Assembly (NCBI RefSeq): GCF_000189775.2
Contig: NC_015555.1
Coordinates: 2,470,359 to 2,534,358, forward strand
Direction of reading: 5' to 3'
Length of the DNA: 64,000 nucleotides
DNA from: Thermoanaerobacterium xylanolyticum LX-11
GTDB lineage: Bacteria; Bacillota; Thermoanaerobacteria; Thermoanaerobacterales; Thermoanaerobacteraceae
The notes under the pieces were generated by a model, which was not told the origin of the DNA, ran no database searches, and was given only the letters and a program-made list of their open reading frames with translations. How positions within the stretch are numbered: position 1 is the stretch's first letter; every line of letters starts with the position of its first letter. Shown here piece by piece: positions 25,914-34,924 of the stretch. A program made the position numbers and the translations under genes.

Positions 25914-26303
25914 AGTTAATAAAATCAACATTTGCAAAGTGACCATCTGAGTAGTATTCTCAAACATTTCTGTCCATCTTGAAAATTCAAGGTTTGTAGA
26001 TACAATTACACTTTCTTTTTCACTACGATTCGAAATTATTCTGAATAATAAATCAGCTTGGTTTCTATTAAAATATAGATATGAAAGTTCATGTAGAATC
26101 AATAGGTCCCACTTTTTCAAACTGTCTTTCAAGTTTTAAAAGCTTTTTGTACTCTTGTGTTTCTGTAAGTTCTGTGATAAGATTGGCAACGGTATAGAAC
26201 TTTACGTTATCTCCCTGTTTACAAGCCGTTAGCTCTAAGCCTATTGAAATATGAGTTTTACCTGTGCCAATGTTTCCTATCATAATGACTCCCTTCTCCC
26301 TCC
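25914..26303 (-). pseudogene. IstB-like ATPase (IS21 family) remnant
   Basis: Minus-strand pieces of an IS21 helper ATPase: Walker A in GVIMIGNIGTGKTHISIGLE, then YTVANLITELTETQEYKKLL, and in a second frame WDLLILHELSYLYFNRNQAD and NLEFSRWTEMFEN. A one-base shift in an A run near 26108 separates the frames. The Walker B aspartate is replaced by His (LILHEL rather than LI.DEL). The 5' end is lost at about 26303 and the 3' end at the IS4 element. Confidence 0.8.
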
Positions 26304-26366
26304 CTCTCGTTTTAGTGTGAAATTTTCTTAGACGAAAAAGCAGGAAAATAGCGGTAAAATGTAGAA

Positions 26367-26429
26367 ATAAGACCTCACCATCCTCCCAAAAGAATAAGTT
26401 AGAAAACAAATAGGACAGTGAGGTCTTAT
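26367..26429 (+). promoter_or_regulatory. Perfect 12-bp inverted repeat masking the start of an ISLre2 transposase
   Basis: ATAAGACCTCAC (26367-26378) and GTGAGGTCTTAT (26418-26429) are perfect inverse complements. The second arm includes the GAGG ribosome-binding site and reaches the ATG at 26428. As in the IS110 copy, the fold would block translation from transcripts entering from outside the element. Confidence 0.6.
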
Positions 26430-26668
26430 GGTAATAATTCAACATACACTTCGAAAATTCCTGCTTGTTATAGAAAAAAATTTGAATCACTTGATGGAAA
26501 ATATACCTATTTGGAATTTGAAGAAGAACTAAAAAAATTCTAAATGAATTAGGAAAAGAGATTTGTGCCGATGTACTTCATAAACTTGATCAAAGCATAT
26601 ATAAAGATAAAAGTAAGCTCAAGGATGTCATATTAAAACAGCAACATGAAAACTTAAAGCCAATATAA
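26428..26668 (+). pseudogene. ISLre2-family transposase, N-terminal remnant with frameshifts
   Basis: Starting MVIIQHTLRKFLLVIEKNL, the reading frame shifts in A runs near 26470 and 26535 and continues ESLDGKYTYLEFEEELKK, then ILNELGKEICADVLHKLDQS and a stop at 26668. The ELxxILNELGKEI..VLxKLD pattern is the ISLre2 N-terminus. About 80 codons survive; the remainder is gone. Confidence 0.65.
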
Positions 26669-26730
26669 CTACAAAAACAAACAGTGTATAAAGCAAAACA
26701 AAAACATAAAGCCCGAAAGCTTTCATTTAG

Positions 26731-26759
26731 AAGGATTATAGGCATTTTTATCCTTTTTT
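26731..26759 (+). terminator. Weak hairpin terminator after the ISLre2 remnant
   Basis: AAGGAT (26731-26736) pairs with ATCCTT (26750-26755), followed by a T6 run. It could end plus-strand transcription from the remnant before the tRNA gene. Confidence 0.45.
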
Positions 26760-26813
26760 GCTGCGAAAGTACGGATATAATTCTTGCATATTTATAAAAA
26801 ATCGAAATAAAAT

Positions 26814-26843
26814 AAGGTATCCGCCATTTAACTGATACCCCTT
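26814..26843 (-). terminator. Possible terminator of the purA-tRNA-Thr transcript
   Basis: GGTATC (26816-26821) pairs with GATACC (26834-26839), and on the minus strand the hairpin is followed by a T-rich stretch. It lies about 85 bases past the tRNA. Between the two are several short AGCACTTTT-like direct repeats (26860-26905) of unknown meaning. Confidence 0.45.
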
Positions 26844-26923
26844 CATTTTCACATTAGCACTTTTACACTTTTTATTTTTTAAGCACTTTTCAAGCACTTT
26901 TTTTATTTAGAAATCCTAAAATA

Positions 26924-26999
26924 TGGAGCTGGCGAAAGGAATCGAACCTTCAACCTGCTGATTACAAGTCAGCTGCTCTGCCGATTGAGCTACGCCAGC
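26924..26999 (-). tRNA. tRNA-Thr (anticodon UGU)
   Basis: The 76-base gene folds into a standard cloverleaf on the minus strand. The acceptor stem is GCTGGCG/CGCCAGC, the anticodon stem GCTGA/TCAGC has loop CTTGTAA with anticodon TGT (Thr, ACA codons), the T loop is TTCGATT, and CCA is encoded after discriminator T. It lies 86 bases downstream of purA in the same orientation. It also marks the edge of the transposon-rich region. Confidence 0.97.
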
Positions 27000-27085
27000 A
27001 TTTATCGCCCTGACATTTATGTATTATACCAGGTAAGATTGACTGTGTCAACACCTTTTTTAAAATTTTTATGCGGAACTGATGG

Positions 27086-28372
27086 TTATTTCATCAGTTC
27101 CTCTCTTATTATCGTCTTCTCCCTTCCGGGTCCTACAGATATTATAGAAGCATTTATCCCTGTCAATTCTTCTATTCTTTCTACATATTTCTTTGCGTTT
27201 TGAGGCAAGTCCTCAAATCTTTCTACATTTGTGATGTCTTCAGTCCATCCATCCAATTCTTCGTATACAGGCTCACAAATAGCTAAATCTTTCAGGCTGG
27301 CTGGAAATGTGTTTATTATCCTTCCATTTAACTTATATCCTACGCATATCTTTATCTTTTCAAATCCAGTGAGAGTGTCAAGCTTAGTAAGAGCAAATGA
27401 CCTTATGCCAGACAGCTTTATGGCATAATTTACTATGACAATATCAAGCCATCCACATCTTCTCGGTCTTCCTGTCGTTGTACCATATTCGTGTCCTTTT
27501 TCTCTTAGAAGTTCACCTTCTTCATCCAAAAGCTCTGTTGGAAATGGTCCTTTTCCAACCCTCGTCGTATATGCTTTAACAACACCAACTACATCATCTA
27601 TCATTGTTGGGCCAACTCCTGCTCCAACTGTTACTCCACCAGATATGGGGTGTGATGCTGTCACATAAGGATATGTTCCTAAATCTATATCAAGAAGCGT
27701 TCCTTGTGCACCTTCAAATAATACTTTTTTGCCTTCTTTTATTAAATCATACAATAGTGAAGTCGTATCTACAATGTACGGTTTAAGTATCTTTGCGTAT
27801 TCAATGTATTCTTCGTATATTTCTTCGAAGCTCATTTCAGATGCACCGTATATCCTTGTAAATATATCATTTTTCTTTCTGAGATTCATCATCAATTTTT
27901 CCCTAAACACTTCTTGATCTACAAGATCACAAGCTCTTATCCCTATTCTCTCCGATTTATCCATGTAACATGGTCCAATTCCTCTTTTTGTTGTGCCAAT
28001 GTCGTTCTCGCCTTTTGAAGTTTCTTCTAATTCATCAAGTTTAATGTGGTACGGAAGGACTATATGTGCTCTATCACTGATTTTGAGGTTTTTTACATCT
28101 ACTCCTTGATTTTTCAGCTCATTCATCTCAGAAATCAAAGAACCAGGATTTAAAACGACGCCATTTCCTATAATGCAGATCTTGTCAGGGTACAAAATGC
28201 CAGAAGGTATTAAGTGAAGTTTATACTCAACACCATCCTTTAAAACTGTGTGCCCTGCATTGTTTCCACCTTGATACCTTACGACCACATCAGCCTTTTC
28301 AGCAAGATAATCTGTTATTTTTCCTTTTCCTTCGTCTCCCCACTGTGAGCCTACTATTACAAGCGTTGACAT
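27086..28372 (-). CDS. purA: Adenylosuccinate synthase
   Basis: PurA converts IMP, aspartate and GTP to adenylosuccinate, the first committed step to AMP. The 428-residue protein shows the N-terminal loop [20 protein letters not shown] with the catalytic Asp and P-loop, [12 protein letters not shown] with the catalytic His, the [12 protein letters not shown] motif, and [13 protein letters not shown] for IMP binding. Length is normal. It follows the FAD oxidoreductase by 16 bases and probably shares its promoter, which carries a possible PurR operator. Confidence 0.97.
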   Translation of the reverse strand: MSTLVIVGSQWGDEGKGKITDYLAEKADVVVRYQGGNNAGHTVLKDGVEYKLHLIPSGILYPDKICIIGNGVVLNPGSLISEMNELKNQGVDVKNLKISDRAHIVLPYHIKLDELEETSKGENDIGTTKRGIGPCYMDKSERIGIRACDLVDQEVFREKLMMNLRKKNDIFTRIYGASEMSFEEIYEEYIEYAKILKPYIVDTTSLLYDLIKEGKKVLFEGAQGTLLDIDLGTYPYVTASHPISGGVTVGAGVGPTMIDDVVGVVKAYTTRVGKGPFPTELLDEEGELLREKGHEYGTTTGRPRRCGWLDIVIVNYAIKLSGIRSFALTKLDTLTGFEKIKICVGYKLNGRIINTFPASLKDLAICEPVYEELDGWTEDITNVERFEDLPQNAKKYVERIEELTGINASIISVGPGREKTIIREELMK

Positions 28373-28388
28373 TATTTTGCCCCTTTCT

Positions 28389-29771
28389 CTACTTTACTCT
28401 ATTTAAAATTTCCCTCGCCACAACGATACCTGACACAGATGCTTGTGCAAGTCCTCTTGTTATGCCTGCACCGTCACCGGCAGCAAACAAATTTTCTATC
28501 TGAGTCTCAAATTTATTTGTAAGTTTCACCCTTGAAGAATAAAACTTAACTTCCACACCGTATAAAAGCGTATGTTTCGAATATATCCCTGGCGACACTT
28601 TGTCGAGAGCCTTAAGCATTTCCACTATAGACTGGAGGAATCTATAAGGCAATACGAGACTTAGATCTCCAGGTGTAGCATCTTTAAGAGTAGGTTCTAC
28701 AAGCCCTCTTTTAAGCCTTTCCGGAGTTGACCTTCTCCCCGACAAAAGATCTCCAAGTCTTTGCACGATTACACCATCTCCTAGCATATTAGCAAGGGAT
28801 GCGATGTACTTTCCGTAAGCTATAGGTTCTTTAAAAGGCTCCGTAAATTCTTTGCTTACCAATATGGCAAAGTTTGTATTGTCTGTCTTTATGTCTTTAT
28901 AGCTGTGTCCATTTACGGTTTTTAGGCCATCGTTGTTTTCTACTACTACTTTCCCATATGGATTCATGCAAAACGTCCTAACCCTGTCATCAAATGATTT
29001 GGAGTAGTATATAAACTTTGACTCATAAACGACATCGGTTATATCCTCCATCACAACAGCAGGAATCTCTACTCTCACACCAACATCAACTGCATTGTTT
29101 TTAGTCTCCAACGACAATCTCTCAGATTCCTTTTTAAACCAGTCTGCTCCTTCCCTTCCAGGCACTACTACCACATACTTTGAGTAGTACTTTTCGCCAT
29201 CCTCTGTGACGACGCCACACGCCTTGCCACCGTCTGTCAATATTTCTTTGACCATCTTTTTAATCTTTATCTCTATTTTATCCATCAAGTAATCTTCTAT
29301 ATTTTTTATTATGTCGTAGCACTTTTCAGTCCCTAAATGCTTTATGACAGCAGGGATTAACTTTAAGTCTGCCGCAGCAGCTCTTTTTTCTATCTCCCTT
29401 ATTTTAGCTTTATCAGTGCCATGTACTTCTTTCGTGCCTCCAAAGTTTACGTAAATATCATCCACATACTTTATAAGCTCATTTAACTCACCTTTTGGTA
29501 TATATTCATCCAATACTCCACCATAATCAGATGTCAAAGTCAGCTTTCCATCGCTAAATGCACCTGCACCACCTATACCACAAGTTATAGAACATGGTTT
29601 GCAGTTTGCACACTTCGAGCCATACTGGCTTATGGGACAAAGTCTACCTCTTATGTTCCTGCCTTTTTCTAAAAGCAATATACTAAGTCCACTATTTTCT
29701 TTCACCAATTCCAGGGATGTAAAAAGTCCTGCCGGACCGCCTCCTACTATTATTACATCATATGATTTCAT
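28389..29771 (-). CDS. COG2509-type FAD-dependent oxidoreductase
   Basis: A flavoprotein of about 460 residues with an N-terminal dinucleotide-binding motif ([20 protein letters not shown]), a cysteine-rich segment typical of COG2509 ([20 protein letters not shown]), and the C-terminal FAD motif [19 protein letters not shown]. The substrate is unknown in this family. ATG at 29771 follows AAGGAG by eight bases, so the longer upstream frame is not used. It is transcribed ahead of purA in an apparent two-gene operon, an arrangement that may only reflect shared regulation. Confidence 0.88.
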   Translation of the reverse strand: MKSYDVIIVGGGPAGLFTSLELVKENSGLSILLLEKGRNIRGRLCPISQYGSKCANCKPCSITCGIGGAGAFSDGKLTLTSDYGGVLDEYIPKGELNELIKYVDDIYVNFGGTKEVHGTDKAKIREIEKRAAAADLKLIPAVIKHLGTEKCYDIIKNIEDYLMDKIEIKIKKMVKEILTDGGKACGVVTEDGEKYYSKYVVVVPGREGADWFKKESERLSLETKNNAVDVGVRVEIPAVVMEDITDVVYESKFIYYSKSFDDRVRTFCMNPYGKVVVENNDGLKTVNGHSYKDIKTDNTNFAILVSKEFTEPFKEPIAYGKYIASLANMLGDGVIVQRLGDLLSGRRSTPERLKRGLVEPTLKDATPGDLSLVLPYRFLQSIVEMLKALDKVSPGIYSKHTLLYGVEVKFYSSRVKLTNKFETQIENLFAAGDGAGITRGLAQASVSGIVVAREILNRVK

Positions 29772-29814
29772 TTTGAACACTCCTTTTTGATAGTATAACA
29801 ACATCCCCTTTAGT

Positions 29815-29843
29815 ATATTATCAGATATTCTAATTTTAATCAA
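29815..29843 (-). promoter_or_regulatory. Promoter of the COG2509-purA operon
   Basis: On the minus strand TTGATT (29838-29843) and TAATAT (29815-29820) are spaced by 17 bases. The start site would fall near 29808, about 35 bases before the ATG. The PurBox-like pair lies immediately upstream. Confidence 0.65.
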
Positions 29844-29847
29844 CTAA

Positions 29848-29891
29848 ATTTACGAATTATAATCATTATTTTTTTTATAATGTTCGTTTTT
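29848..29891 (-). promoter_or_regulatory. Pair of PurBox-like sites (candidate PurR operator)
   Basis: Two inverted CGAA-centred boxes, with CGAA at 29853-29856 and, on the minus strand, AAAAACGAACATT at 29879-29891. The second fits the Bacillus PurR consensus AWWWCCGAACWWT well except for one C; the first is weaker. The gap between the 13-base boxes is about 18, against the 16-17 known for B. subtilis. They sit just upstream of the -35 element of the operon that contains purA, which is a PurR target in Bacillus. Confidence 0.4.
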
Positions 29892-29934
29892 TGCCGGTTT
29901 TTATTTTGATTTTTCGGCAAAATATTGATAAAAT
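29889..29934 (+). promoter_or_regulatory. Promoter of the ThrE-type operon with an overlapping inverted repeat
   Basis: TTGATT (29906-29911) and TAAAAT (29929-29934) have 17-base spacing on the plus strand. The inverted repeat TTTTGCCG (29889-29896)/CGGCAAAA (29915-29922) brackets the -35 element, a common repressor layout. The first arm abuts the PurBox-like site of the divergent operon. The regulator is unknown. Confidence 0.5.
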
Positions 29935-30044
29935 CTCAGAAACTTTTCCCCGTTAATAGAATAAAGCCAAATTCATCATTTTTTTATAGCTTAAAATAAT
30001 ATATAATAGTCTTGTGATTTCAGATATGAAAGGAATGTGGACAA

Positions 30045-30812
30045 TTGAACCATGAAGATCTCCTAAAATTCGCTGTAATAGCCGGAAAAACAATACTTGA
30101 AAACGGCGGTGAAACGTATAGAAGTGAAGACACCATAGAAAGGATGCTTAATAATAAAGTTGAGAGAGTAGAGACATTTGTAACCCCTACAGGAATCTTT
30201 GCTTCTATTGAAAACAACGGAAAAATAGAAACAACGATAACAAGAGTCAAACAGAGGGATAGCGACTTAAACAAAGTCGCTCTTGTCAACGATTTGTCCA
30301 GAAGATTTAGCAAAGAAAGTTTAGATACACTCGACTTTTCAAAATACACAGATGAACTTATAAAAATTAGGTCAAAAGGCAAATACAGCTATTTATTGAG
30401 AGTTTTCTTTGCAGGCGTTGCTGCAGCATCATCTGGCATGCTTTTAGGCAGCACCATAAGGGATTTCATTCCTACGTTCATAACAGCTACAATGCTTCAG
30501 TGTATTGTAACGTATTTTGAAGGGCTGCGCCTTTCTACATTCATAATAAACATCATAGGCGGTGCTTTTGCCGCATTATTAGGTTTAGCATTTTCTCACT
30601 TTGCAATAGGCACTTTAAATGGCATAATAATAGGGTCAATCGTCACATTGCTTCCGGGGGTAGCCATAACGAATGCAGTCAGAGATGCTATATGGGGTGA
30701 CTTGGTTTCAGCCGTGTCAAGAGGCGTTGAAGCCGGAATGTCTGCCATAAGTATAGCTGCTGGAGTAGGATTCGTTCTAAATATTTGGTACGTGATTGGA
30801 GGCAAATTATGA
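30045..30812 (+). CDS. Threonine/serine exporter family protein, ThrE N-terminal part (DUF1212)
   Basis: A 255-residue protein of the DUF1212/YjjP class. The first about 110 residues form a soluble domain (AVIAGKTILENGGETYRSED), followed by four to five transmembrane helices (VFFAGVAAASSGMLLGSTIR and others). The start is TTG at 30045 with AAGGAATGTGG upstream; the ATG at 30052 is out of frame. The partner ThrE_2 gene overlaps its stop codon, so the two-chain transporter is made from one message. The substrate is inferred from the family. Confidence 0.88.
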   Translation: MNHEDLLKFAVIAGKTILENGGETYRSEDTIERMLNNKVERVETFVTPTGIFASIENNGKIETTITRVKQRDSDLNKVALVNDLSRRFSKESLDTLDFSKYTDELIKIRSKGKYSYLLRVFFAGVAAASSGMLLGSTIRDFIPTFITATMLQCIVTYFEGLRLSTFIINIIGGAFAALLGLAFSHFAIGTLNGIIIGSIVTLLPGVAITNAVRDAIWGDLVSAVSRGVEAGMSAISIAAGVGFVLNIWYVIGGKL

Positions 30813-31225
30813 TACAGCAGATTTTCTTTGGATTTTTAGCAACAGCAGGATTTGCATTTTTATTCAATGTGCCACTTGATGCCATCGTAGTATCGGGACT
30901 TTCAGGTGCAGTGGGATGGGCAGGTTACCTACTTGTCATGAAGATATATCCTTCCATCATCGCCGCTACATTTATAGCATCGCTTTTTATAGGCATAATG
31001 GGGGAAATATTCGCTCAAAAGAAGAAGTACCCCACCACCATATTTGTCATTCCAGGCATAATACCTCTTGTTCCTGGTGCGTATTCCTACAAGACTGTCC
31101 TTGCCATAATCCAGGGCAATAATAAACAGGCCTTTGATTTAGGCCTGCAAACCATCGGCATCGCTTTGGCAATAGCCGCCGGACTTATGTTTGTGATCTC
31201 ATTTTCCAGGATTATGAGACGGTAA
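30809..31225 (+). CDS. Threonine/serine exporter family protein, ThrE C-terminal part (ThrE_2, DUF3815)
   Basis: A 138-residue membrane protein with four helices ([20 protein letters not shown] through [16 protein letters not shown]) and the ThrE_2 motif [23 protein letters not shown] overlaps the upstream TGA (ATGA), and GGAGG precedes it inside the first gene. Split YjjP/YjjB-type pairs make one exporter. Its 3' end overlaps the convergent chemoreceptor gene by 14 bases. Confidence 0.9.
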   Translation: MIQQIFFGFLATAGFAFLFNVPLDAIVVSGLSGAVGWAGYLLVMKIYPSIIAATFIASLFIGIMGEIFAQKKKYPTTIFVIPGIIPLVPGAYSYKTVLAIIQGNNKQAFDLGLQTIGIALAIAAGLMFVISFSRIMRR

Positions 31226-32456
31226 TCTTTGAAAGCTCCTTATCAAGCTCTCTTACAGTGGATAATAAGCCCTCAAGATTATCCTTTATGTCTTGTATGA
31301 ACTTAGACTGCTCCTCTGTTGATGCTGATACTTCTTCTGTCGATGCAGCAGTTTCCTCTGAAACCGCAGATATGTTTTCAATAGAAGATATTATTTCATT
31401 TTTGTACTCAGTAAGACCTACTACAGCATCATTCAAGACTCGCGTATTTTTCGTTATTGTATCGATAGAGGACTTTATTTCGTTAAACGCTTGTGCTGTA
31501 GTTTCAACTTGATCTGATTGCTCATCTGCTATTTCTTTAACAGCGCTTGCTTGCTGCACTGTAGCATCTGTCTTTTGTTTTATAGTGCTTATTATCTTTG
31601 CTATCTCAGCCGCAGCTTCTCTTGACTGTTCAGCTAAGTTTCTCACTTCTTCAGCAACAACTGCAAATCCTTTGCCTGCTTCACCAGCTCTTGCGGCCTC
31701 AATGGCTGCATTCAAAGCCAGCAAGTTTGTCTGATCGGATATACCTGTAATTACTTCTATGATCTTCTCTATCTGCCTTGAGTTAGACTGCAATTCATTT
31801 ATTTCTGTCACGACACTATCGATGGAGTTTTTCGTCTCTGCCGTCTTGTCCTTAAGTGACTTTATGGTCTCTATGCCGTTTTGACTTATTCTATTGGCAT
31901 TGTTTGTAGACTCTTCAACAGCTTTAAAGTAATTTGCAGATTCGTCTATGTTTTGACCCATCTTTTGAGCCATTTCTGCTGCATTTGAAGCATCTTTCGC
32001 CTGTTCAGAAGAACCTTGTGCTATTTCTTCTACTGCTTTGGCTATCTGAGTAAATGTATTGTTTGCTTCCTCTATTGACTCTGTAAACTTGCTTACTGTA
32101 GCTTCTGCACTCTTTGCAAATTCAGTGACATTTTTGATTATGCCTTTAACCTTATCCACCATCTGATTGTAGCTTTCTATCAAAGAGCCAATCTCATCAT
32201 TGCGGCCTTTTGCAACATTGGCATTGAAATTGCCGTCTGAAAGCTTTTTAAACCCCTCTTTAAGTCTTGCTATAGGCTTCGTAATCGTAAAAGATATGTA
32301 TATTGAAAATAATATTGATAATAAAAGCGATGCTGCAGCTACAAAAATAAACACACCGGCACCTTTGTCATTCAATACGTAGTGATATGTTCCTGCAAGA
32401 GGAATAAGATCTACAACTATAAAAGAAAGCATCAGTCTCCAAAATACACTTCTCAT
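31212..32456 (-). CDS. Methyl-accepting chemotaxis protein
   Basis: A 414-residue chemoreceptor. Two N-terminal transmembrane segments (about 7-22 and 32-54) are separated by only about ten residues, so there is no periplasmic sensor domain. A HAMP domain follows ([20 protein letters not shown]), then a long signalling coiled coil with the invariant hairpin tip [20 protein letters not shown] and [16 protein letters not shown]. It may sense membrane state or an internal cue. AGGGGG lies seven bases before the ATG. No chemotaxis genes are adjacent. Confidence 0.93.
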   Translation of the reverse strand: MRSVFWRLMLSFIVVDLIPLAGTYHYVLNDKGAGVFIFVAAASLLLSILFSIYISFTITKPIARLKEGFKKLSDGNFNANVAKGRNDEIGSLIESYNQMVDKVKGIIKNVTEFAKSAEATVSKFTESIEEANNTFTQIAKAVEEIAQGSSEQAKDASNAAEMAQKMGQNIDESANYFKAVEESTNNANRISQNGIETIKSLKDKTAETKNSIDSVVTEINELQSNSRQIEKIIEVITGISDQTNLLALNAAIEAARAGEAGKGFAVVAEEVRNLAEQSREAAAEIAKIISTIKQKTDATVQQASAVKEIADEQSDQVETTAQAFNEIKSSIDTITKNTRVLNDAVVGLTEYKNEIISSIENISAVSEETAASTEEVSASTEEQSKFIQDIKDNLEGLLSTVRELDKELSKITVS

Positions 32457-32508
32457 TCATATACCCCCTAACTTATATTATTTCCCCTACTTTGAAGAGC
32501 TTTTTAGG

Positions 32509-32679
32509 CTATCTACCTAAAAACCTCATCAGATAGACAAATAGCTGACCGCCTAAGTATATGCCTACAATTCCTGCAATACCTGGAAGAACGTTTGGCG
32601 CAGGCAATGGCAGCTTTAAAAATGAGAAAACCACGCCTACCAAAAAACCCGTAAATAATGCTAAAATCGACGCTTTCAA
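32509..32679 (-). CDS. XapX-domain small membrane protein
   Basis: A 56-residue protein read from TTG at 32679, preceded by GAGGTG with six bases of spacing. It matches the XapX (DUF1427) pattern: SILALFTGFLVGVVFSFLKL, the proline cluster LPLPAPNVLPG, then IAGIVGIYLGGQLF. Two membrane helices are joined by the proline-rich turn. The role of XapX proteins is unknown; it stands alone between the chemoreceptor and the histidine kinase. The non-ATG start makes it easy to miss. Confidence 0.75.
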   Translation of the reverse strand: MKASILALFTGFLVGVVFSFLKLPLPAPNVLPGIAGIVGIYLGGQLFVYLMRFLGR

Positions 32680-32754
32680 TTTAACACCTCACTTCTCATT
32701 ATCGACATTACTCTTACAAACTTTAGAGCTTTTATATTATACCACAAAAATTAT

Positions 32755-34128
32755 TTACCTACACAACATTAGTTTTATTAAAAAGCATACGCCACCATCT
32801 GTATTGAATGCTTCTATGGTGCCTTCATGCCATTCGATTATAGCTTTAGTTATAGCCAGTCCTAAGCCTGTCTCACCTTCATCACCTTTATAAAATCTCT
32901 CAAACATGTTTTTTAGCTCTTCTTCAGTAAACTTCCTTCCGTCGTTTTTTATCTTTACCTCCACATAATCCTTTATCTTCTTTATTTCTATATCAATAGA
33001 CGTCTTTGCATACCTTACGCCATTGCTTAATATATTCATAAAAGCCTGCATAAGCTTTGTTCTGTCGCATTTTACATTTACATCGTCGCCACTTAAACTT
33101 ATTTTTATGTTTTTCTTGTTTAGCTGAGGCATTATCTTTTCTATACATTCTTCAAAAATGTCCTTTAAATACTCTTTGTGCTTTTTTATGCCTTCTTGAT
33201 TTGTTTCGATTTTTGTAAGGTACATCAAGTCGTTTACTATATCTCTCAGCCTTTTGCTTTCATCTATGATTATATCAAGTGATTTTGGTATATCGTCTTT
33301 TTCTATGACACCATCTTTTATGCCTTCTGCATAACCTTGTATAGACATAAGTGGAGTCTTTAGCTCATGTGAAGCATTTTGCAAAAACCGCCTCTGAGAT
33401 GTGTAATAATTCCTAAGCTCCACAGACATTTCATTAAAGGCATCTGCCAAAAGTTTTATCTCCCCATCTGACTTTATGTTTACCTTCTCTCCAAACTTCT
33501 TATCCTTTATTTTCTCTACCACTTCTGTAAGCTTTGCAATAGGGGCAGAGATTGACTTTGAAAGAAAGTAGCCTATTATCAATGATACAATGCCAGAAAG
33601 CAAAATACCCTTTAGCAAGACACCTACTATCTGAAGGGATGCTATCTTTATGCCTTTTACAAGCGTGTACATGACGATAGAGCCGATGACTTTTCCGTTT
33701 AAGTTGCTTATTATTGGAAAAACTGCAGCTACCACATCTGTGTTTCCAATCTTTATGCTGTTGTAGGAGCCTTCTTTTGTTATTTTGTCAAGTATTGCGT
33801 ATTCTATCCTATTCCCTCCGCCGAAGGGATTTTGCCTTGATGAATACACAATATCGCCGTTTAAATCGACAACTATAAGGTCGCCATCCAAAATCCTTCC
33901 TCCCACCCAAAACTTAGGCATGTACCTTATGGATTGCAGCGCCTCTGGAGTGCTTATCCTTCCATTGTAAAGCCGCTGAATGACAGTTCCTTGCCTTATG
34001 AGGTTTTGCCTGGCTTCATTTATCAAAAAATCCCTTATCATCAGATTAAAAAATACACCTATTATAGAGAAAGAGATGAATACCAGCATCATATATGAAA
34101 TTATAAGTTTAAACCTGATAGACATCAC
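32755..34128 (-). CDS. Two-component sensor histidine kinase
   Basis: A 457-residue membrane kinase: a transmembrane helix near 8-30, an extracytoplasmic sensor of about 135 residues, a second helix near 165-187, HAMP (SKSISAPIAKLTEVVEKIKD), the H-box FLQNASHELKTPLMSIQGYA, and an ATPase domain with an N-box near NILSNGVRYAKTS and G-boxes TGLGLAITKAIIEWH. It overlaps the response regulator by four bases (ATGA), so the two form a coupled pair. The signal is unknown. Confidence 0.94.
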   Translation of the reverse strand: MMSIRFKLIISYMMLVFISFSIIGVFFNLMIRDFLINEARQNLIRQGTVIQRLYNGRISTPEALQSIRYMPKFWVGGRILDGDLIVVDLNGDIVYSSRQNPFGGGNRIEYAILDKITKEGSYNSIKIGNTDVVAAVFPIISNLNGKVIGSIVMYTLVKGIKIASLQIVGVLLKGILLSGIVSLIIGYFLSKSISAPIAKLTEVVEKIKDKKFGEKVNIKSDGEIKLLADAFNEMSVELRNYYTSQRRFLQNASHELKTPLMSIQGYAEGIKDGVIEKDDIPKSLDIIIDESKRLRDIVNDLMYLTKIETNQEGIKKHKEYLKDIFEECIEKIMPQLNKKNIKISLSGDDVNVKCDRTKLMQAFMNILSNGVRYAKTSIDIEIKKIKDYVEVKIKNDGRKFTEEELKNMFERFYKGDEGETGLGLAITKAIIEWHEGTIEAFNTDGGVCFLIKLMLCR

Positions 34129-34799
34129 GATTCCACCTTATACCCATATCCCCAAATAGTCGATATGTTAAATTCACACCCATAACTTTGCAGTTTTTTC
34201 CTTATCCGTTTCACCATGTCGTCAACAGCCCTCGTCTCAGTGAAAGAGTCGTACTTCCATACTTTCTCTAAAAGCTGTTCTCTTGTGAAAGCTTTATTGG
34301 CATTTTGGGCCAAAAATTGTATAAGCTCAAATTCCATAGAAGTAAATCCTATTTCTTCGCCATTGTATATTACTTTCCTCTCATCAGGCACAATGACGAT
34401 ATCCTTTATCCTTATCTCATCGTTTCTCTTAGGCATTTTAACCCTTCTAAATACAGATTTCATCCTCGCTATAAGCTCTCGCGGTGAAAATGGCTTTGCA
34501 ATGTAATCATCTGAGCCTAATTCCAATCCCAATATTTTGTCCAAATCTTCATCTCTCGCTGAAACGATTATTATCGGCACGTCGCTTTTTTTCCTTATCT
34601 GTCTGCAAAGCTCATATCCATCCATGCCTGGCATCATTATATCCAATATAAGCATGTCAGGCTTGTCTTTTTCAAAGTTATCTAAAACCGCTTCAGCATT
34701 TTCAAATGATTTTACAGTATATCCTTCCTTTTCGACGTACTTAACCATGAGATCTCTTATATTTTTATCATCGTCTACTATATATATAAGTTCTGGCAT
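34125..34799 (-). CDS. OmpR/PhoB-type response regulator
   Basis: A 224-residue regulator with a receiver domain (acidic pocket DDD near 9-11, phosphoacceptor Asp in DMLILDIMMPGMDGY, Lys in DDYIAKPFSP) and a C-terminal winged helix (SMEFELIQFLAQNANKAFTR, then TRAVDDMVKRIRKKL). It is the first gene of the pair with the downstream kinase. Targets are unknown; no obvious binding repeat is seen upstream. Confidence 0.95.
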   Translation of the reverse strand: MPELIYIVDDDKNIRDLMVKYVEKEGYTVKSFENAEAVLDNFEKDKPDMLILDIMMPGMDGYELCRQIRKKSDVPIIIVSARDEDLDKILGLELGSDDYIAKPFSPRELIARMKSVFRRVKMPKRNDEIRIKDIVIVPDERKVIYNGEEIGFTSMEFELIQFLAQNANKAFTREQLLEKVWKYDSFTETRAVDDMVKRIRKKLQSYGCEFNISTIWGYGYKVES

Positions 34800-34879
34800 A
34801 TTACCACCTCACATCTAATTTAACATCATAAAATATCAAAAACAATATCGTATACTATATATTTTAATCATATTGTGGC

Positions 34880-34906
34880 AAAAAATAAAAGGCGGTTTCC
34901 CGCCTT
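34880..34906 (-). terminator. Terminator of the M-box Mg2+ operon
   Basis: AAGGCGG (34889-34895) pairs with CCGCCTT (34900-34906) over a four-base loop, and the minus strand continues with a T-rich run. It closes the operon that ends with the NRAMP-related gene and separates it from the response regulator. Confidence 0.85.
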
Positions 34907-34924
34907 CTTTGCTTATCTTATATT

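Noticed and set aside
26304..26490. An N-terminal extension of the IstB-like frame
   Set aside because: The sequence upstream of GVIMIGNIGTGKT belongs to the ISLre2 end and its hairpin; the open frame is a chance fusion across a junction.
30052..30054. ATG at 30052 as the start of the ThrE-type gene
   Set aside because: It is out of frame with the conserved protein; TTG at 30045 has a good ribosome-binding site.
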